From contig JANNHK010000250.1 of the NCBI GenBank assembly GCA_031404355.1, forward strand, positions 1-11,235: a stretch of DNA of 11,235 bases, in the 5' to 3' direction. The notes beneath the pieces are model-generated. The model saw only the letters and a list, made by a program, of their open reading frames with translations. It had not been told where the DNA came from and did not search any database. Made by a program: the position numbers and the translations under genes. The stretch is from JANNHK01 sp031404355. GTDB lineage: Bacteria > Actinomycetota > Acidimicrobiia > IMCC26256 > PALSA-610. Positions 1 through 6,765 of this stretch are shown piece after piece. Positions within the stretch are counted from its first letter, which is position 1. Each line of letters opens with the position of its first letter.

Positions 1-20
1 GGAACCTCCGGCACTCAACC

Positions 21-788
21 TCACAGCAGGCGCGCTTCGCGCAAGCGCCGAGTCACTCGTCTGCTGACAGCGTCAAAATGGGGGACATTCGCAACGTGCT
101 CACGGAGTTCGTTGTCCCATCGCCGCTCGTACTCGGGAAGCCGCTCACGGTATCGCTCCGCGAACCGATCGGGATCGAGACCACGGTGCTCCGCCTTCGC
201 CCGGAAGCGCTTCGCGGCGTCGCCGGCGGGGAGACCGAGTGTGTCGAAGAGCGCGTCGAGATCGTGGAGGTCGCGACACTGGAGCCGCTGCATGACGCAA
301 CGCAGCTTCTCGCCACCGATCTCGGTCACTGTGTATGCGCGCAATGAAACACCGGCATCGGCGTCGTCCCAGCGCGTGCGCAACGGCTGAAGTGTCGCTT
401 CGACGACGAGCTCATCGTCGGCGATGTCGAGCTTGATGCGACGCTCACGACCCAGCGGTCCGACGAAGCGGATCCGAGGCGGCTTGTCTTCGTCGAGTTC
501 GAGCAGCTTGAAGCCGATCGCGTCTCGAACCTCGTGCAGCGCCCCACCGATCACGAACCGCGCCTCGGCCGCATCGGCCTCCACGATTGAGAAATCAAGG
601 TCTGCGGAGTAGCGGAACTCATCGAGATAGCAGAACCGCAACGCGGTGCCGCCCTTGAACACCAGGCGATGATCGGCGGCGCGCGCGAGGCCTGCGAGGA
701 CGTGTGCGAGTACGTAGTCGCGCTCGACCGTTCTCGCGGCCACGCCATCGATCGCAGCTCGGCGCGTGACTTGCGCTGCGGTAATCAC
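21..788 (-). CDS. abiEii: AbiEii-family nucleotidyltransferase toxin (type IV toxin-antitoxin / abortive infection)
   Basis: A 255-residue protein with the AbiEii nucleotidyltransferase signature. GGTAL is at residues 46-50 and the SADLDFS motif at 61-67, whose D63 and D65 are the expected metal-binding pair. A third acidic position lies in IKLDI (D121), and the family motif EKLR...QR...RDLHDL is at 160-177. In the family, such toxins are cytoplasmic NTP transferases; the related mycobacterial MenT toxins add nucleotides to tRNA 3' ends and stop translation. The substrate here is not known. The GTG at 788 is chosen because it overlaps the antitoxin stop codon as GTGA, the usual coupling in these operons. 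The frame stays open for 23 more codons upstream, but these lie inside the antitoxin gene and the family homology starts after the GTG. All motifs are intact, so the toxin looks functional. Confidence 0.9.
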   Translation of the reverse strand: MITAAQVTRRAAIDGVAARTVERDYVLAHVLAGLARAADHRLVFKGGTALRFCYLDEFRYSADLDFSIVEADAAEARFVIGGALHEVRDAIGFKLLELDEDKPPRIRFVGPLGRERRIKLDIADDELVVEATLQPLRTRWDDADAGVSLRAYTVTEIGGEKLRCVMQRLQCRDLHDLDALFDTLGLPAGDAAKRFRAKAEHRGLDPDRFAERYRERLPEYERRWDNELREHVANVPHFDAVSRRVTRRLREARLL

Positions 789-1591
789 TGGTCGAGCACG
801 GATCGCAACTCCTCGACATCGCGATGCCACCGAACCCACCATCGCCGATCGCGCCACACGACGTTGCCTATCTCTGTCAGCTCGAGGTCAAGGTCAGCTT
901 TGGGCGGCACGAGTGGCTTCAGTTGCCCGGCGAGGCTGGGAATCTCGAGCCGATCGGCCACCGATCCGATGCGTCGCAGCGCCGACCCCCAGCCAAGGCG
1001 TCCCGCGTACTCGGTGAGGCGATCCGAATCCACCTGCTCGCCCGCGCTCGCGAGGGCCTCGACCAACGTCGGTGCGCCGCCGACGAGTTCGGGACGGCGG
1101 GCAGCATCCAGCAATGCTCGTTCGATACCGGACACCCATGATGGGCCGTCGCGCATCGCGCCGACGTAAATCTTGTCGACGGGCTCGATGACAACCCGCA
1201 GGGGCCGACCCGACAGGTGACTGAGGCGCACGCGTTTCGCCGCTGCGACGTGCACGGTGCGCGCCGGATGAGTAAGCAGATCGAGTTCATCGAGCGCGCT
1301 CCGGTAGCCGATGCGGTGCGTCGTGTCTCCGAAGCCCGCGCCGACCGCGATTGCGAGGCTCTCCGCCGCGGACGTCGTGCCCATGACGCCCAGGCCGCGG
1401 ACCGCGTACCAACCGGGCCGCAGGCGCTCGAGAAGTCCTTCGTAGGTGAGTCGACGCAGCAGGTTCGAAGCTGCGGGTGCCGAGATCCCGAGCCGGCGCC
1501 GGACCTCGCGGGCGCTGACGATCTGGGCGCCTTCGGCTACGAGCTCGTCCAACAACGCCAACCCACGATCTCGTGATGCATTGGCGGTCAT
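785..1591 (-). CDS. abiEi: AbiEi-family antitoxin and transcriptional autorepressor
   Basis: A 268-residue protein. Residues about 8-66 form a winged helix-turn-helix, with an ISAPAASNLLRRL recognition-helix pattern at 36-48 followed by a wing ending in GWYAV. The rest matches the AbiEi C-terminal antitoxin domain. In characterised AbiE systems, AbiEi counteracts AbiEii without forming a stable complex (type IV) and represses its own promoter by binding inverted repeats through the winged helix. The gene precedes the toxin, ends in a 4-bp GTGA overlap with it, and has a 41-bp nested palindrome over its promoter, all as expected for an autoregulated pair. The ATG at 1591 is supported by an AGGAG ribosome binding site 8 nt upstream. 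At 268 residues it is near the usual size for the family. Confidence 0.88.
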   Translation of the reverse strand: MTANASRDRGLALLDELVAEGAQIVSAREVRRRLGISAPAASNLLRRLTYEGLLERLRPGWYAVRGLGVMGTTSAAESLAIAVGAGFGDTTHRIGYRSALDELDLLTHPARTVHVAAAKRVRLSHLSGRPLRVVIEPVDKIYVGAMRDGPSWVSGIERALLDAARRPELVGGAPTLVEALASAGEQVDSDRLTEYAGRLGWGSALRRIGSVADRLEIPSLAGQLKPLVPPKADLDLELTEIGNVVWRDRRWWVRWHRDVEELRSVLDQ

Positions 1592-1599
1592 TCACAATT

Positions 1600-1604
1600 C
1601 TCCT
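1600..1604 (-). promoter_or_regulatory. Ribosome binding site of the antitoxin gene
   Basis: AGGAG on the minus strand, 8 nt before the ATG at 1591. It fixes the antitoxin start and is one of only two strong Shine-Dalgarno sites seen in the window. Confidence 0.8.
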
Positions 1605-1621
1605 GAACTAATGCCCTGATA

Positions 1622-1650
1622 ACACTAGCAGGCCAGGGTTCTGATGTCAC
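1622..1650 (-). promoter_or_regulatory. Predicted sigma70-type promoter of the abiE operon
   Basis: On the minus strand, GTGACA (1645-1650, five of six bases of the -35 consensus) is followed by a 17-bp spacer and TAGTGT (1622-1627, matching the three most important -10 bases, TA...T). Transcription would start near 1615, giving a leader of about 24 nt that contains the AGGAG site. The -35 hexamer lies within the left arm of the palindrome at 1642-1682, so a protein bound there would block RNA polymerase. Prediction from sequence only. Confidence 0.55.
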
Positions 1651-1682
1651 TGATTCACGTAAGTCGTGAAGGCGTGACATCA
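1642..1682. promoter_or_regulatory. 41-bp nested palindrome, candidate AbiEi operator
   Basis: Outer arms TGATGTCAC (1642-1650) and GTGACATCA (1674-1682) are perfect 9-bp inverted repeats. Inside them lie perfect 6-bp arms TTCACG (1654-1659) and CGTGAA (1665-1670). Both pairs share the centre at 1662, with 3-nt spacers between inner and outer arms on each side. Each half carries two GTGA half-sites in direct orientation with an 8-bp period (TCAC at 1647 and 1655; GTGA at 1666 and 1674), giving four in all. The left outer arm covers the abiE -35 element. AbiEi proteins are known to bind inverted repeats at their own promoters, so this is the natural operator. No U-tract follows, which argues against a terminator. 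Confidence 0.65.
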
Positions 1683-1685
1683 AAC

Positions 1686-1816
1686 ACCTGCCGAAGTCAG
1701 GTCGTCACCGGTGAGCCGCCATGGGGGGCCTCGGCGTCGGTAGCCGGCGCTTGTCGGGGCCGAGCTAGGCCCCACGACGCCCTCGAACCGGCGGTTCGAG
1801 ACGGTCCGGGCGCCCG
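1686..1816. repeat. Cluster of short perfect palindromes in the intergenic region
   Basis: After the operator-like palindrome come ACCTG/CAGGT arms (1686-1702), TCACCGGTGA (1705-1714), GGGGCC/GGCCCC arms around an AGCT core (1756-1773), CTCGAACC-ggc-GGTTCGAG (1782-1800, 8-bp perfect arms) and CGGGCGCCCG (1807-1816). TCACCGGTGA again has two facing GTGA half-sites and could be a second AbiEi site. The others could be RNA hairpins, protein sites or chance in GC-rich DNA. No tRNA or known RNA could be fitted. Confidence 0.4.
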
Positions 1817-2279
1817 CGGGGGTGGGCCCCAAGCCGACGAAGCCCGTCATTGAAAACCGTTGTGTTCTCGTCGTCACCAAGCCGAGCGCATGATGTCGAG
1901 TGCGCGCGCGTCGACCGTCGGTCCGAAGGACTCGGTGATCGCAGCGGCCTTGGTGTGTCGAGGTCCGCGGACGTGCCCCATGGTCGCGGCGGATCAATGT
2001 GGATGTCCGTACCCGTGCCTCTACCGCCTTCGCGAGAGCCGCGTCCTTTCGAGGTGAGCTGCTCTACTCGGGTGACGCCCAAGCCGCCGATCGTCGACGG
2101 TGTCATAGACCGCACCCGCGTCGCGCAGACCCCACCGGTCCCAGACAATGGTCGTGCGGCTCGATCCGTCGGGAGTAGTCGGAAGCGCCACTGTGGGAGA
2201 TCCGCCCCCGTGCTTGACGCGCATCGGCACCACCGTGACAGGTCGCCACGAGCCCACGAGAACCGGGAACGGCCTCAAG

Positions 2280-2285
2280 TAGCGT
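2280..2285 (+). promoter_or_regulatory. Possible -10 element for a near-leaderless glycosyltransferase mRNA
   Basis: TAGCGT fits the TAnnnT actinobacterial -10 pattern and ends 8 nt before the GTG at 2294. A transcript would then begin about 2 nt before the start codon. No clear -35 is seen 16-18 bp upstream (CGAGAA at 17 bp), and no Shine-Dalgarno site precedes the gene. The six-base pattern is weak by itself. Confidence 0.25.
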
Positions 2286-2293
2286 CGGCGGCC

Positions 2294-3820
2294 GTGACGC
2301 TCGTCTCCGACGCGCCCGCGCGCGAGCCCGTCGAGCACGAGGGGCCGCTGCGCCGGTTCTATCCCGCTGCGATCGCGATCGTGGTGCTCGCGGGCGCGGC
2401 GTTCTTCTCGTGGACGCGCTCCGACATGTGGCTCGACGAAGCCCTGTCGGTCAACATCGCCCGCCTCCCGCTCGGCGACCTCCCCGACGCACTCGAGCGC
2501 GACGGAGCGCCACCCCTCTACTACGCACTCCTGCACATCTGGACCGGGCTCTTCGGCTCGGGCGACGTCGCGGCCCGGTCGCTCTCGGCCGTCTTTGCCG
2601 TCGGAGCGGTTGTCGCCATCTGGTTCGCGGCCCGGCGACTGGCCGGCACGCGCGGCGCGTGGATCGCCGTCGTCGTCATGGCGGCGAACCCGTTCACGAT
2701 CCGGTACGCGACCGAAGCCCGCATGTACATGCTCGAGATCCTGCTCGTCGCGTGCGGGATCCTCGCCGTGCTCCGCGCGATCGAGCGTCCGACCCTCGGC
2801 CGGCTCGCAGTCGTCACGCTCGTCGCGACGCTGCTCGTGTACACGCAGTACTGGGCCTTCTATCTCGTCGGCGTCGTCGGCCTCGTGCTGCTCATCGTGA
2901 AGCAGTGGCGCGTGTTCGCGGCCGTGGCAATCGGTGCCGCGTTGTTCGCGCCGTGGCTGCCGATCTTCCTCTCGCAACGGGAGCACACCGGCACACCGTG
3001 GGGCGACCCCGTGCTGCCCGGCCTCCCGATCGGCGAGACCTTCCTCGAGTTCGGCGGCGGCGAGGAACAAGAGGGCTGGCTGCTGCTGCTGATCCTGGTA
3101 CCGCTCATGCTGCTCGGCGGGTTCGGGCGCGCGGTCGACAGCCGGAGGGTCGAACTCGACATTCGCGGTGCGCCCGAAGCGCGCTGGACCGCACTGGTCG
3201 GCGGTGCGACGTTGGTCGTCGGCGTTACCCTCAGTTTCCTCGCGGGCCAGGCGTTCGAGCCGCGGTACAGCGCGATCGTGTTCCCGTTCTTCGTGCTGCT
3301 CGTGGCGCGGGGTGTCACGACCTTCGTCGATGCCCGGGTGCAAGTCGGCCTGCTCGTGCTCGTCGTCGCGCTCGGCTGGATGGGTGGCGCCCGCAACGTG
3401 ACGGAACAGCGCACGCAGGCGGGGGCAATCGGCGCGGTACTCGTTGCCGAGGCCCAGCCGGGCGATGTCGTCGTGTACTGCCCCGACCAGCTCGGGCCCG
3501 CAGTCGAGCGCGTCGGCCCGGCCGGGTTGCTACAGCTGACGTATCCCAGCCTGGCCGGACCCGAGCTCGTCGACTGGGTCGACTACCAGGAACGGCTCGA
3601 CGCGGCCGACCCCGACGCGTTCGTCGACGAGGTCCTCGCGCGCGCCGGCGACCATCGCATCTGGTACGTGACGGGCCCCGGGTACCCGAACCACCACGGC
3701 GTGTGCGAAGCCATCACCGACCGGTTCAGCGTCTCACGCGAGCGGGTCGAGCGCGTCATTCCGGAAGAGAAGTTCTTCGAGAAGCCGGGGCTCATCGAGT
3801 TCCGGCTCCCGCCGTCGTGA
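2294..3820 (+). CDS. Multi-pass membrane glycosyltransferase, GT39/ArnT-like (GT-C fold)
   Basis: A 508-residue membrane protein. After TM1 (about 22-40), the first external loop has WLDE (W46, D48, E49), the acidic pair typical of GT39-type GT-C enzymes. DGAPPLYY (70-77) and RYATEARMY (137-145) follow; both are common in actinobacterial GT39-like proteins. About ten hydrophobic segments extend to roughly residue 375, followed by a soluble C-terminal region of some 130 residues, probably outside the cell. Such enzymes move a sugar from a polyprenyl-phosphate donor to a lipid, glycan or protein. Donor and acceptor are unknown here. The GTG at 2294 is chosen because the frame upstream, open back to 1850, is not protein-like, and because the next in-frame ATG would fall inside the WLDE region. 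It overlaps the next gene by GTGA at 3817-3820. Confidence 0.82.
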   Translation: MTLVSDAPAREPVEHEGPLRRFYPAAIAIVVLAGAAFFSWTRSDMWLDEALSVNIARLPLGDLPDALERDGAPPLYYALLHIWTGLFGSGDVAARSLSAVFAVGAVVAIWFAARRLAGTRGAWIAVVVMAANPFTIRYATEARMYMLEILLVACGILAVLRAIERPTLGRLAVVTLVATLLVYTQYWAFYLVGVVGLVLLIVKQWRVFAAVAIGAALFAPWLPIFLSQREHTGTPWGDPVLPGLPIGETFLEFGGGEEQEGWLLLLILVPLMLLGGFGRAVDSRRVELDIRGAPEARWTALVGGATLVVGVTLSFLAGQAFEPRYSAIVFPFFVLLVARGVTTFVDARVQVGLLVLVVALGWMGGARNVTEQRTQAGAIGAVLVAEAQPGDVVVYCPDQLGPAVERVGPAGLLQLTYPSLAGPELVDWVDYQERLDAADPDAFVDEVLARAGDHRIWYVTGPGYPNHHGVCEAITDRFSVSRERVERVIPEEKFFEKPGLIEFRLPPS

Positions 3821-4941
3821 GAGGCGACGGTCGGGGGTGGGTCCCGCGCGCCGACATCGCGCGTGCAGTGTTGGTGCCGTTCGTCCTCGCACGCGTCCTC
3901 GTCGGCGGGGCGCTGGCGATTTCGCGCCACATCGTCGAGCAACTCCACGTCTCGTCGGTACCGATCCAGATCGACCAAGGCCTCATGGCGTGGGATGCCG
4001 CCTTCTACCGCGACATTGCCGCGAGCGGCTACGACGGCGTTGCCGCCGAGGGGTTGCGCTTCTTCCCGCTCGTGCCGCTGCTCGGGCGGGTCGTGGCGTT
4101 GCTGCCGGGCGTCGACGCCGAGCTCGGCGTGCTGCTCGTCGCGAACCTCAGCGCGCTCGCGTTCGGGTTCGTGTTCTACGCGCTGGCGTGGCGCGAGCGC
4201 GGCGACGAAGCGTTCGCCCGGCGCGCGGTGTGGCTCGCGTACCTCGTTCCGCCCGCATTCGTGCTCGTCATGGGGTACGCCGAAGCGACGGTGATGCTGC
4301 TCGGCGCGCTCACCTTGCTCGCGCTGCGTTCGCGCCGATGGTGGACGGCGGCGGTGACCGGCTACCTCGGCGGGCTCGCGCGCCCGGTCGGTGTACTGCT
4401 CGCGGTGCCGGCCCTGGTCGAGGCGATCCAGCACCGGCGCACCATGACTCGCGCCGAGCTCGGCGTGCGCATCACGGCTGTCGTCGCTCCGTTCGCGGGG
4501 TTGTTCACATACCTCGCGTGGGCTTCGGATCGGGGCGACGGGTTCCTCTACCCGTTGCGGGTGCAGGAGGACCCGGAACGGCGGGGGAGTTGGAAGTTCC
4601 CGGTGACGAACGTCGTCGACGCCGCACGCGACGCAGGCTCCGACCGCTTGAGCGCAGGTGTGCACGTGATCACCGCGATGTTGCTGATCGTGCTCGTCGT
4701 CGTGTTGATCCGGCGCTGGCCCGCGTCGTACTCGTGGTACGCGGGCGCGGTACTGGTACTCGCGCTGAGCGCGAGCAACCTCGACTCGCTCGAACGCTAC
4801 GGCCTGTCGACGTTGCCGTTCCTGCTCGCCGGAGCCGACGTCACCGAGGCGCCCGACGCCGAACGCGTCGTACTCGTGCTCGCGGCCGCGGGCCTGGTCG
4901 TCGCGGCAGTCCTTGCGTTCACGGGCATCCTCGTCCCGTGA
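3817..4941 (+). CDS. PIG-V-like mannosyltransferase-family membrane protein
   Basis: A 374-residue polytopic membrane protein resembling the PIG-V / GT76-like mannosyltransferase family. It has WDAAFYRDIA (59-68) in the first external loop, followed by GY and RFFPL (81-85). Further on are MGYAEA (152-157), the usual position of the family's YsE-type motif, and GGLARPVG with R189 and G192. About eight or nine hydrophobic segments are seen. Eukaryotic PIG-V adds mannose from dolichyl-phosphate-mannose during GPI synthesis. Bacterial relatives presumably use polyprenyl-phosphate sugars, but their acceptors are mostly unknown. The GTG start at 3817 overlaps the previous stop as GTGA, and the gene's own stop overlaps the next GTG the same way. 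The enzyme therefore sits in the middle of a tightly coupled three-gene unit. Confidence 0.8.
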   Translation: MRGDGRGWVPRADIARAVLVPFVLARVLVGGALAISRHIVEQLHVSSVPIQIDQGLMAWDAAFYRDIAASGYDGVAAEGLRFFPLVPLLGRVVALLPGVDAELGVLLVANLSALAFGFVFYALAWRERGDEAFARRAVWLAYLVPPAFVLVMGYAEATVMLLGALTLLALRSRRWWTAAVTGYLGGLARPVGVLLAVPALVEAIQHRRTMTRAELGVRITAVVAPFAGLFTYLAWASDRGDGFLYPLRVQEDPERRGSWKFPVTNVVDAARDAGSDRLSAGVHVITAMLLIVLVVVLIRRWPASYSWYAGAVLVLALSASNLDSLERYGLSTLPFLLAGADVTEAPDAERVVLVLAAAGLVVAAVLAFTGILVP

Positions 4942-6299
4942 GCAAGTTTGCGCGCGCGTTGCTCCTGGTGCTCGTGCTTGCCGCGGGTGTGCGGGTCGGC
5001 TACGTCGCGTTCGGCAAGCAGGGGCCGTGCCCGAATCCGATCGTCGGCGACATTCCCACCGAATGTGCGGTCGGCGACCAGCTCTTCTACAACGCGGCCG
5101 CCAACCGCCTGGCCGAGGGGGACGGATTCGTCGAGCCGTTCGACCGCAGCGCCGATCCCGCACCCGCGGCCGATCACCCGCCGCTGACGGCGATCGTCCT
5201 CGCGCCCGTGTCGTGGGTCGCCGATCGACCACCGCTCGAATGGATCGATGACGACACGCATCTGACCCATCACCGGTACGCCATGGTGGTGCTCGGTACC
5301 GCACTGGTCGGACTGATCGCACTGCTCGGCCGGCGGGTCCGAGGTGACACGGTCGGCGTCGTTGCGGGCGTGATCGCCGCCGTGACCCCGAACCTGTGGG
5401 TCAACGACGGCCTCGTGATGTCGGAAACGGTCACGGGCCTGACCGTCGTCGGGGCGATGCTGCTCGCATTCGCGGCGTGGGACCGCCCGACGCCGGGCCG
5501 GGTGGCCGCGCTGGGTGCGGCGTGCGGACTCGCCGGGCTCGCACGAGCGGAGCTGGTGTTGTTCGTGCCGCTGCTCGCGGTGCCGGTCGCCTGGAGCGCG
5601 GGCGGGAACCGGCGCGTGGTGTTGGTCGCGCTGGTCGCGAGCGGCATCGTCGTCGCGCCGTGGGTGCTCTACAACGTGGCCCGCTTCGAGGAGCCGACGA
5701 CGTTATCCACGAACGACGGCATCGCGCTCGCCGGATCCAACTGTGGTCCTGTGTATTCGGGCCCGGCCATCGGACTCACCGCGATCACCGGGCCCGACGC
5801 GTGTATCGACACGCCGCACCCGCCCGGCGACCAATCCGAGGTTGCGAAGGTGTACCGGGAGCGCGCGTTCGAGTACGCGCAGGACCACGCCGGTCGCGTC
5901 CCCGTCGTCCTCGCGGCTCGCGTCGGGCGGACCTGGAGCCTCTATCGCCCGCTCGACATGGTGTCGTTCAACGAAGGCGAGGGTCGCGAGCGCTGGGTCA
6001 GCCGCCTCGGGCTGGTTGCGTACTACCCGACACTGCTCGCCGCGATCTATGGCGCGGTCCTGCTCTGGAAGGCGAAGGACCGACGCACGCTCTGGGTGCT
6101 CCTCGTTCCCGCGATATGCGTGACCATCGGCGCGATGGTCAGTTACGGGCAGACTCGGTTCCGCGCGGCCGCGGAGCCGTCGCTGGCGATCCTCGCTGCC
6201 GTCGCGATCGTCGCCGTGTTCGAGCGCGTCAGGAATCCAAGCACGGAGACACCGCGTACACCGTCACTCGCGGCGGCACACCCGGAAGCGGATCGATGA
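4938..6299 (+). CDS. Multi-pass membrane glycosyltransferase, ArnT/GT39-like
   Basis: A 453-residue membrane protein. TM1 is at about 7-24, followed by an external loop with C31 and C43 (a possible disulfide) and the GDQLFYNAAANRLAEGDGF motif at 46-64. HPPL is at 80-83. This order (GDxxxY...A..L..GxGF...HPPL) is typical of ArnT-like GT-C enzymes, with the loop Asp as likely catalytic residue (D47). Around eight further hydrophobic segments follow. The last 20 or so residues (from about 433) are hydrophilic and Pro/Thr-rich, and their codons are antisense to the 3' end of the convergent lipoprotein gene. The GTG at 4938 overlaps the upstream stop. It probably acts with the two upstream enzymes on one glycan. 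Substrates are unknown. Confidence 0.78.
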   Translation: MSKFARALLLVLVLAAGVRVGYVAFGKQGPCPNPIVGDIPTECAVGDQLFYNAAANRLAEGDGFVEPFDRSADPAPAADHPPLTAIVLAPVSWVADRPPLEWIDDDTHLTHHRYAMVVLGTALVGLIALLGRRVRGDTVGVVAGVIAAVTPNLWVNDGLVMSETVTGLTVVGAMLLAFAAWDRPTPGRVAALGAACGLAGLARAELVLFVPLLAVPVAWSAGGNRRVVLVALVASGIVVAPWVLYNVARFEEPTTLSTNDGIALAGSNCGPVYSGPAIGLTAITGPDACIDTPHPPGDQSEVAKVYRERAFEYAQDHAGRVPVVLAARVGRTWSLYRPLDMVSFNEGEGRERWVSRLGLVAYYPTLLAAIYGAVLLWKAKDRRTLWVLLVPAICVTIGAMVSYGQTRFRAAAEPSLAILAAVAIVAVFERVRNPSTETPRTPSLAAAHPEADR

Positions 6300-6720
6300 A
6301 CGCCGTCATTACCACGCGATAGTCGTCGACGACGGCCTGCACCTTCGGGAACCGGCCGTCGGCCGTACGCGGATGCGTCACGTCGTACCCCGCGTCGCGC
6401 CACACGGCTTCGATCTCCGTGAGACGTTCGGCCGGGTCGGACCCGGCCGGCAGGTCGACGATCGTCGGGATCTCGGCGCGGTGCGCGCCGGTGGTACCGA
6501 CCGCGTAGCCGAGAAACGTCTTGCGGCACGTCTCCTCGCCCGGCTCGGGCGGTACGACGTAGTCGGAATCCTCGGGCAGCGTCGCCAGCGCCTCCTGCAG
6601 GAGATCCTGGACGCGCGTCTTGCCGGTCGCGAGGTCGTCGGACCCGGTTTCGGGCGTCGAGCACGACGCGAGAGCGCACGCGAGGACAACGAGCACGGCC
6701 TGAGCCGCCCGACGGGGCAC
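6229..6720 (-). CDS. Small predicted lipoprotein of unknown function
   Basis: A 163-residue protein starting with a short lipoprotein signal: R3-R4, a hydrophobic stretch at 8-18, then the lipobox L17-A18-S19-C20. The mature part of about 144 residues should be anchored on the outer face of the membrane by lipidated C20. It has two more cysteines, C65 (EETCRKTF) and C160 (four residues from the end), which could form a disulfide. I do not recognise the domain; it looks like a small alpha/beta fold. The GTG at 6720 is chosen because it places the signal peptide at the N-terminus. It has no strong Shine-Dalgarno site. The gene is divergent from the flavoprotein gene, only 45 bp between starts, and converges on the glycosyltransferase, overlapping it by 71 bp (6229-6299). 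A role in the surface-glycan locus is inferred from position only. Confidence 0.7.
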   Translation of the reverse strand: MPRRAAQAVLVVLACALASCSTPETGSDDLATGKTRVQDLLQEALATLPEDSDYVVPPEPGEETCRKTFLGYAVGTTGAHRAEIPTIVDLPAGSDPAERLTEIEAVWRDAGYDVTHPRTADGRFPKVQAVVDDYRVVMTAFIDPLPGVPPRVTVYAVSPCLDS

Positions 6721-6750
6721 GCCTGTCCGTTTAGCACACAGACGGTGGAA

Positions 6751-6756
6751 TACACT
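6751..6756 (+). promoter_or_regulatory. Predicted -10 element for near-leaderless transcription of the flavoprotein operon
   Basis: TACACT matches four of six bases of the -10 consensus, including TA...T, and ends 9 nt before the GTG at 6766. Transcription would begin near 6763, leaving a leader of about 3 nt. No Shine-Dalgarno sequence lies before the GTG, and the -35 position (CGTTTA at 17 bp) is poor. Leaderless mRNAs are common in actinobacteria. The same short interval must also hold the promoter of the divergent lipoprotein gene. Confidence 0.42.
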
Positions 6757-6765
6757 GCGCGCGCT

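Larger units (their letters stand above)
1683..2293. other. About 600-bp intergenic region without a supportable gene
   Basis: Open frames cross this stretch on both strands, but their translations are rich in Arg, Ser and Pro and I recognise none. The plus-strand frame that leads into the glycosyltransferase at 2294 has no membrane or globular character before that point. On the minus strand, two short pieces have more gene-like composition: the frame ending at the TAG at 2021-2023 (roughly 2021-2290, containing IVWDRWGLRDAGAVYDTVDD) and a 35-codon frame at 1981-1874 (containing KAAAITESFGPTVDARALDI). They are in different frames and could be remnants of a decayed gene. The left part holds the palindromes described separately. 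Confidence 0.5.

Noticed and set aside
1782..1830. tRNA-like GGTTCGAG element in the intergenic region
   Set aside because: The TTCGA loop suggested a T-arm, but the 5-bp stem does not pair on either strand and no acceptor or anticodon stem can be built around it.
2214..2242. TTGACG as a -35 box for the glycosyltransferase unit
   Set aside because: The hexamer is good, but no acceptable -10 lies 16-18 bp downstream (GACAGG or ACAGGT).
1850..2293. Longer N-terminus for the first glycosyltransferase, starting at the ATG at 1850
   Set aside because: The extra 148 residues are Arg/Ser/Pro-rich with no domain character, and the family normally begins just before TM1.
2021..3343. 440-residue minus-strand frame across the first glycosyltransferase
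   Set aside because: Most of it is the reverse of the glycosyltransferase codons and gives a charged, repetitive product. Only its last part, outside that gene, is kept as a possible remnant.
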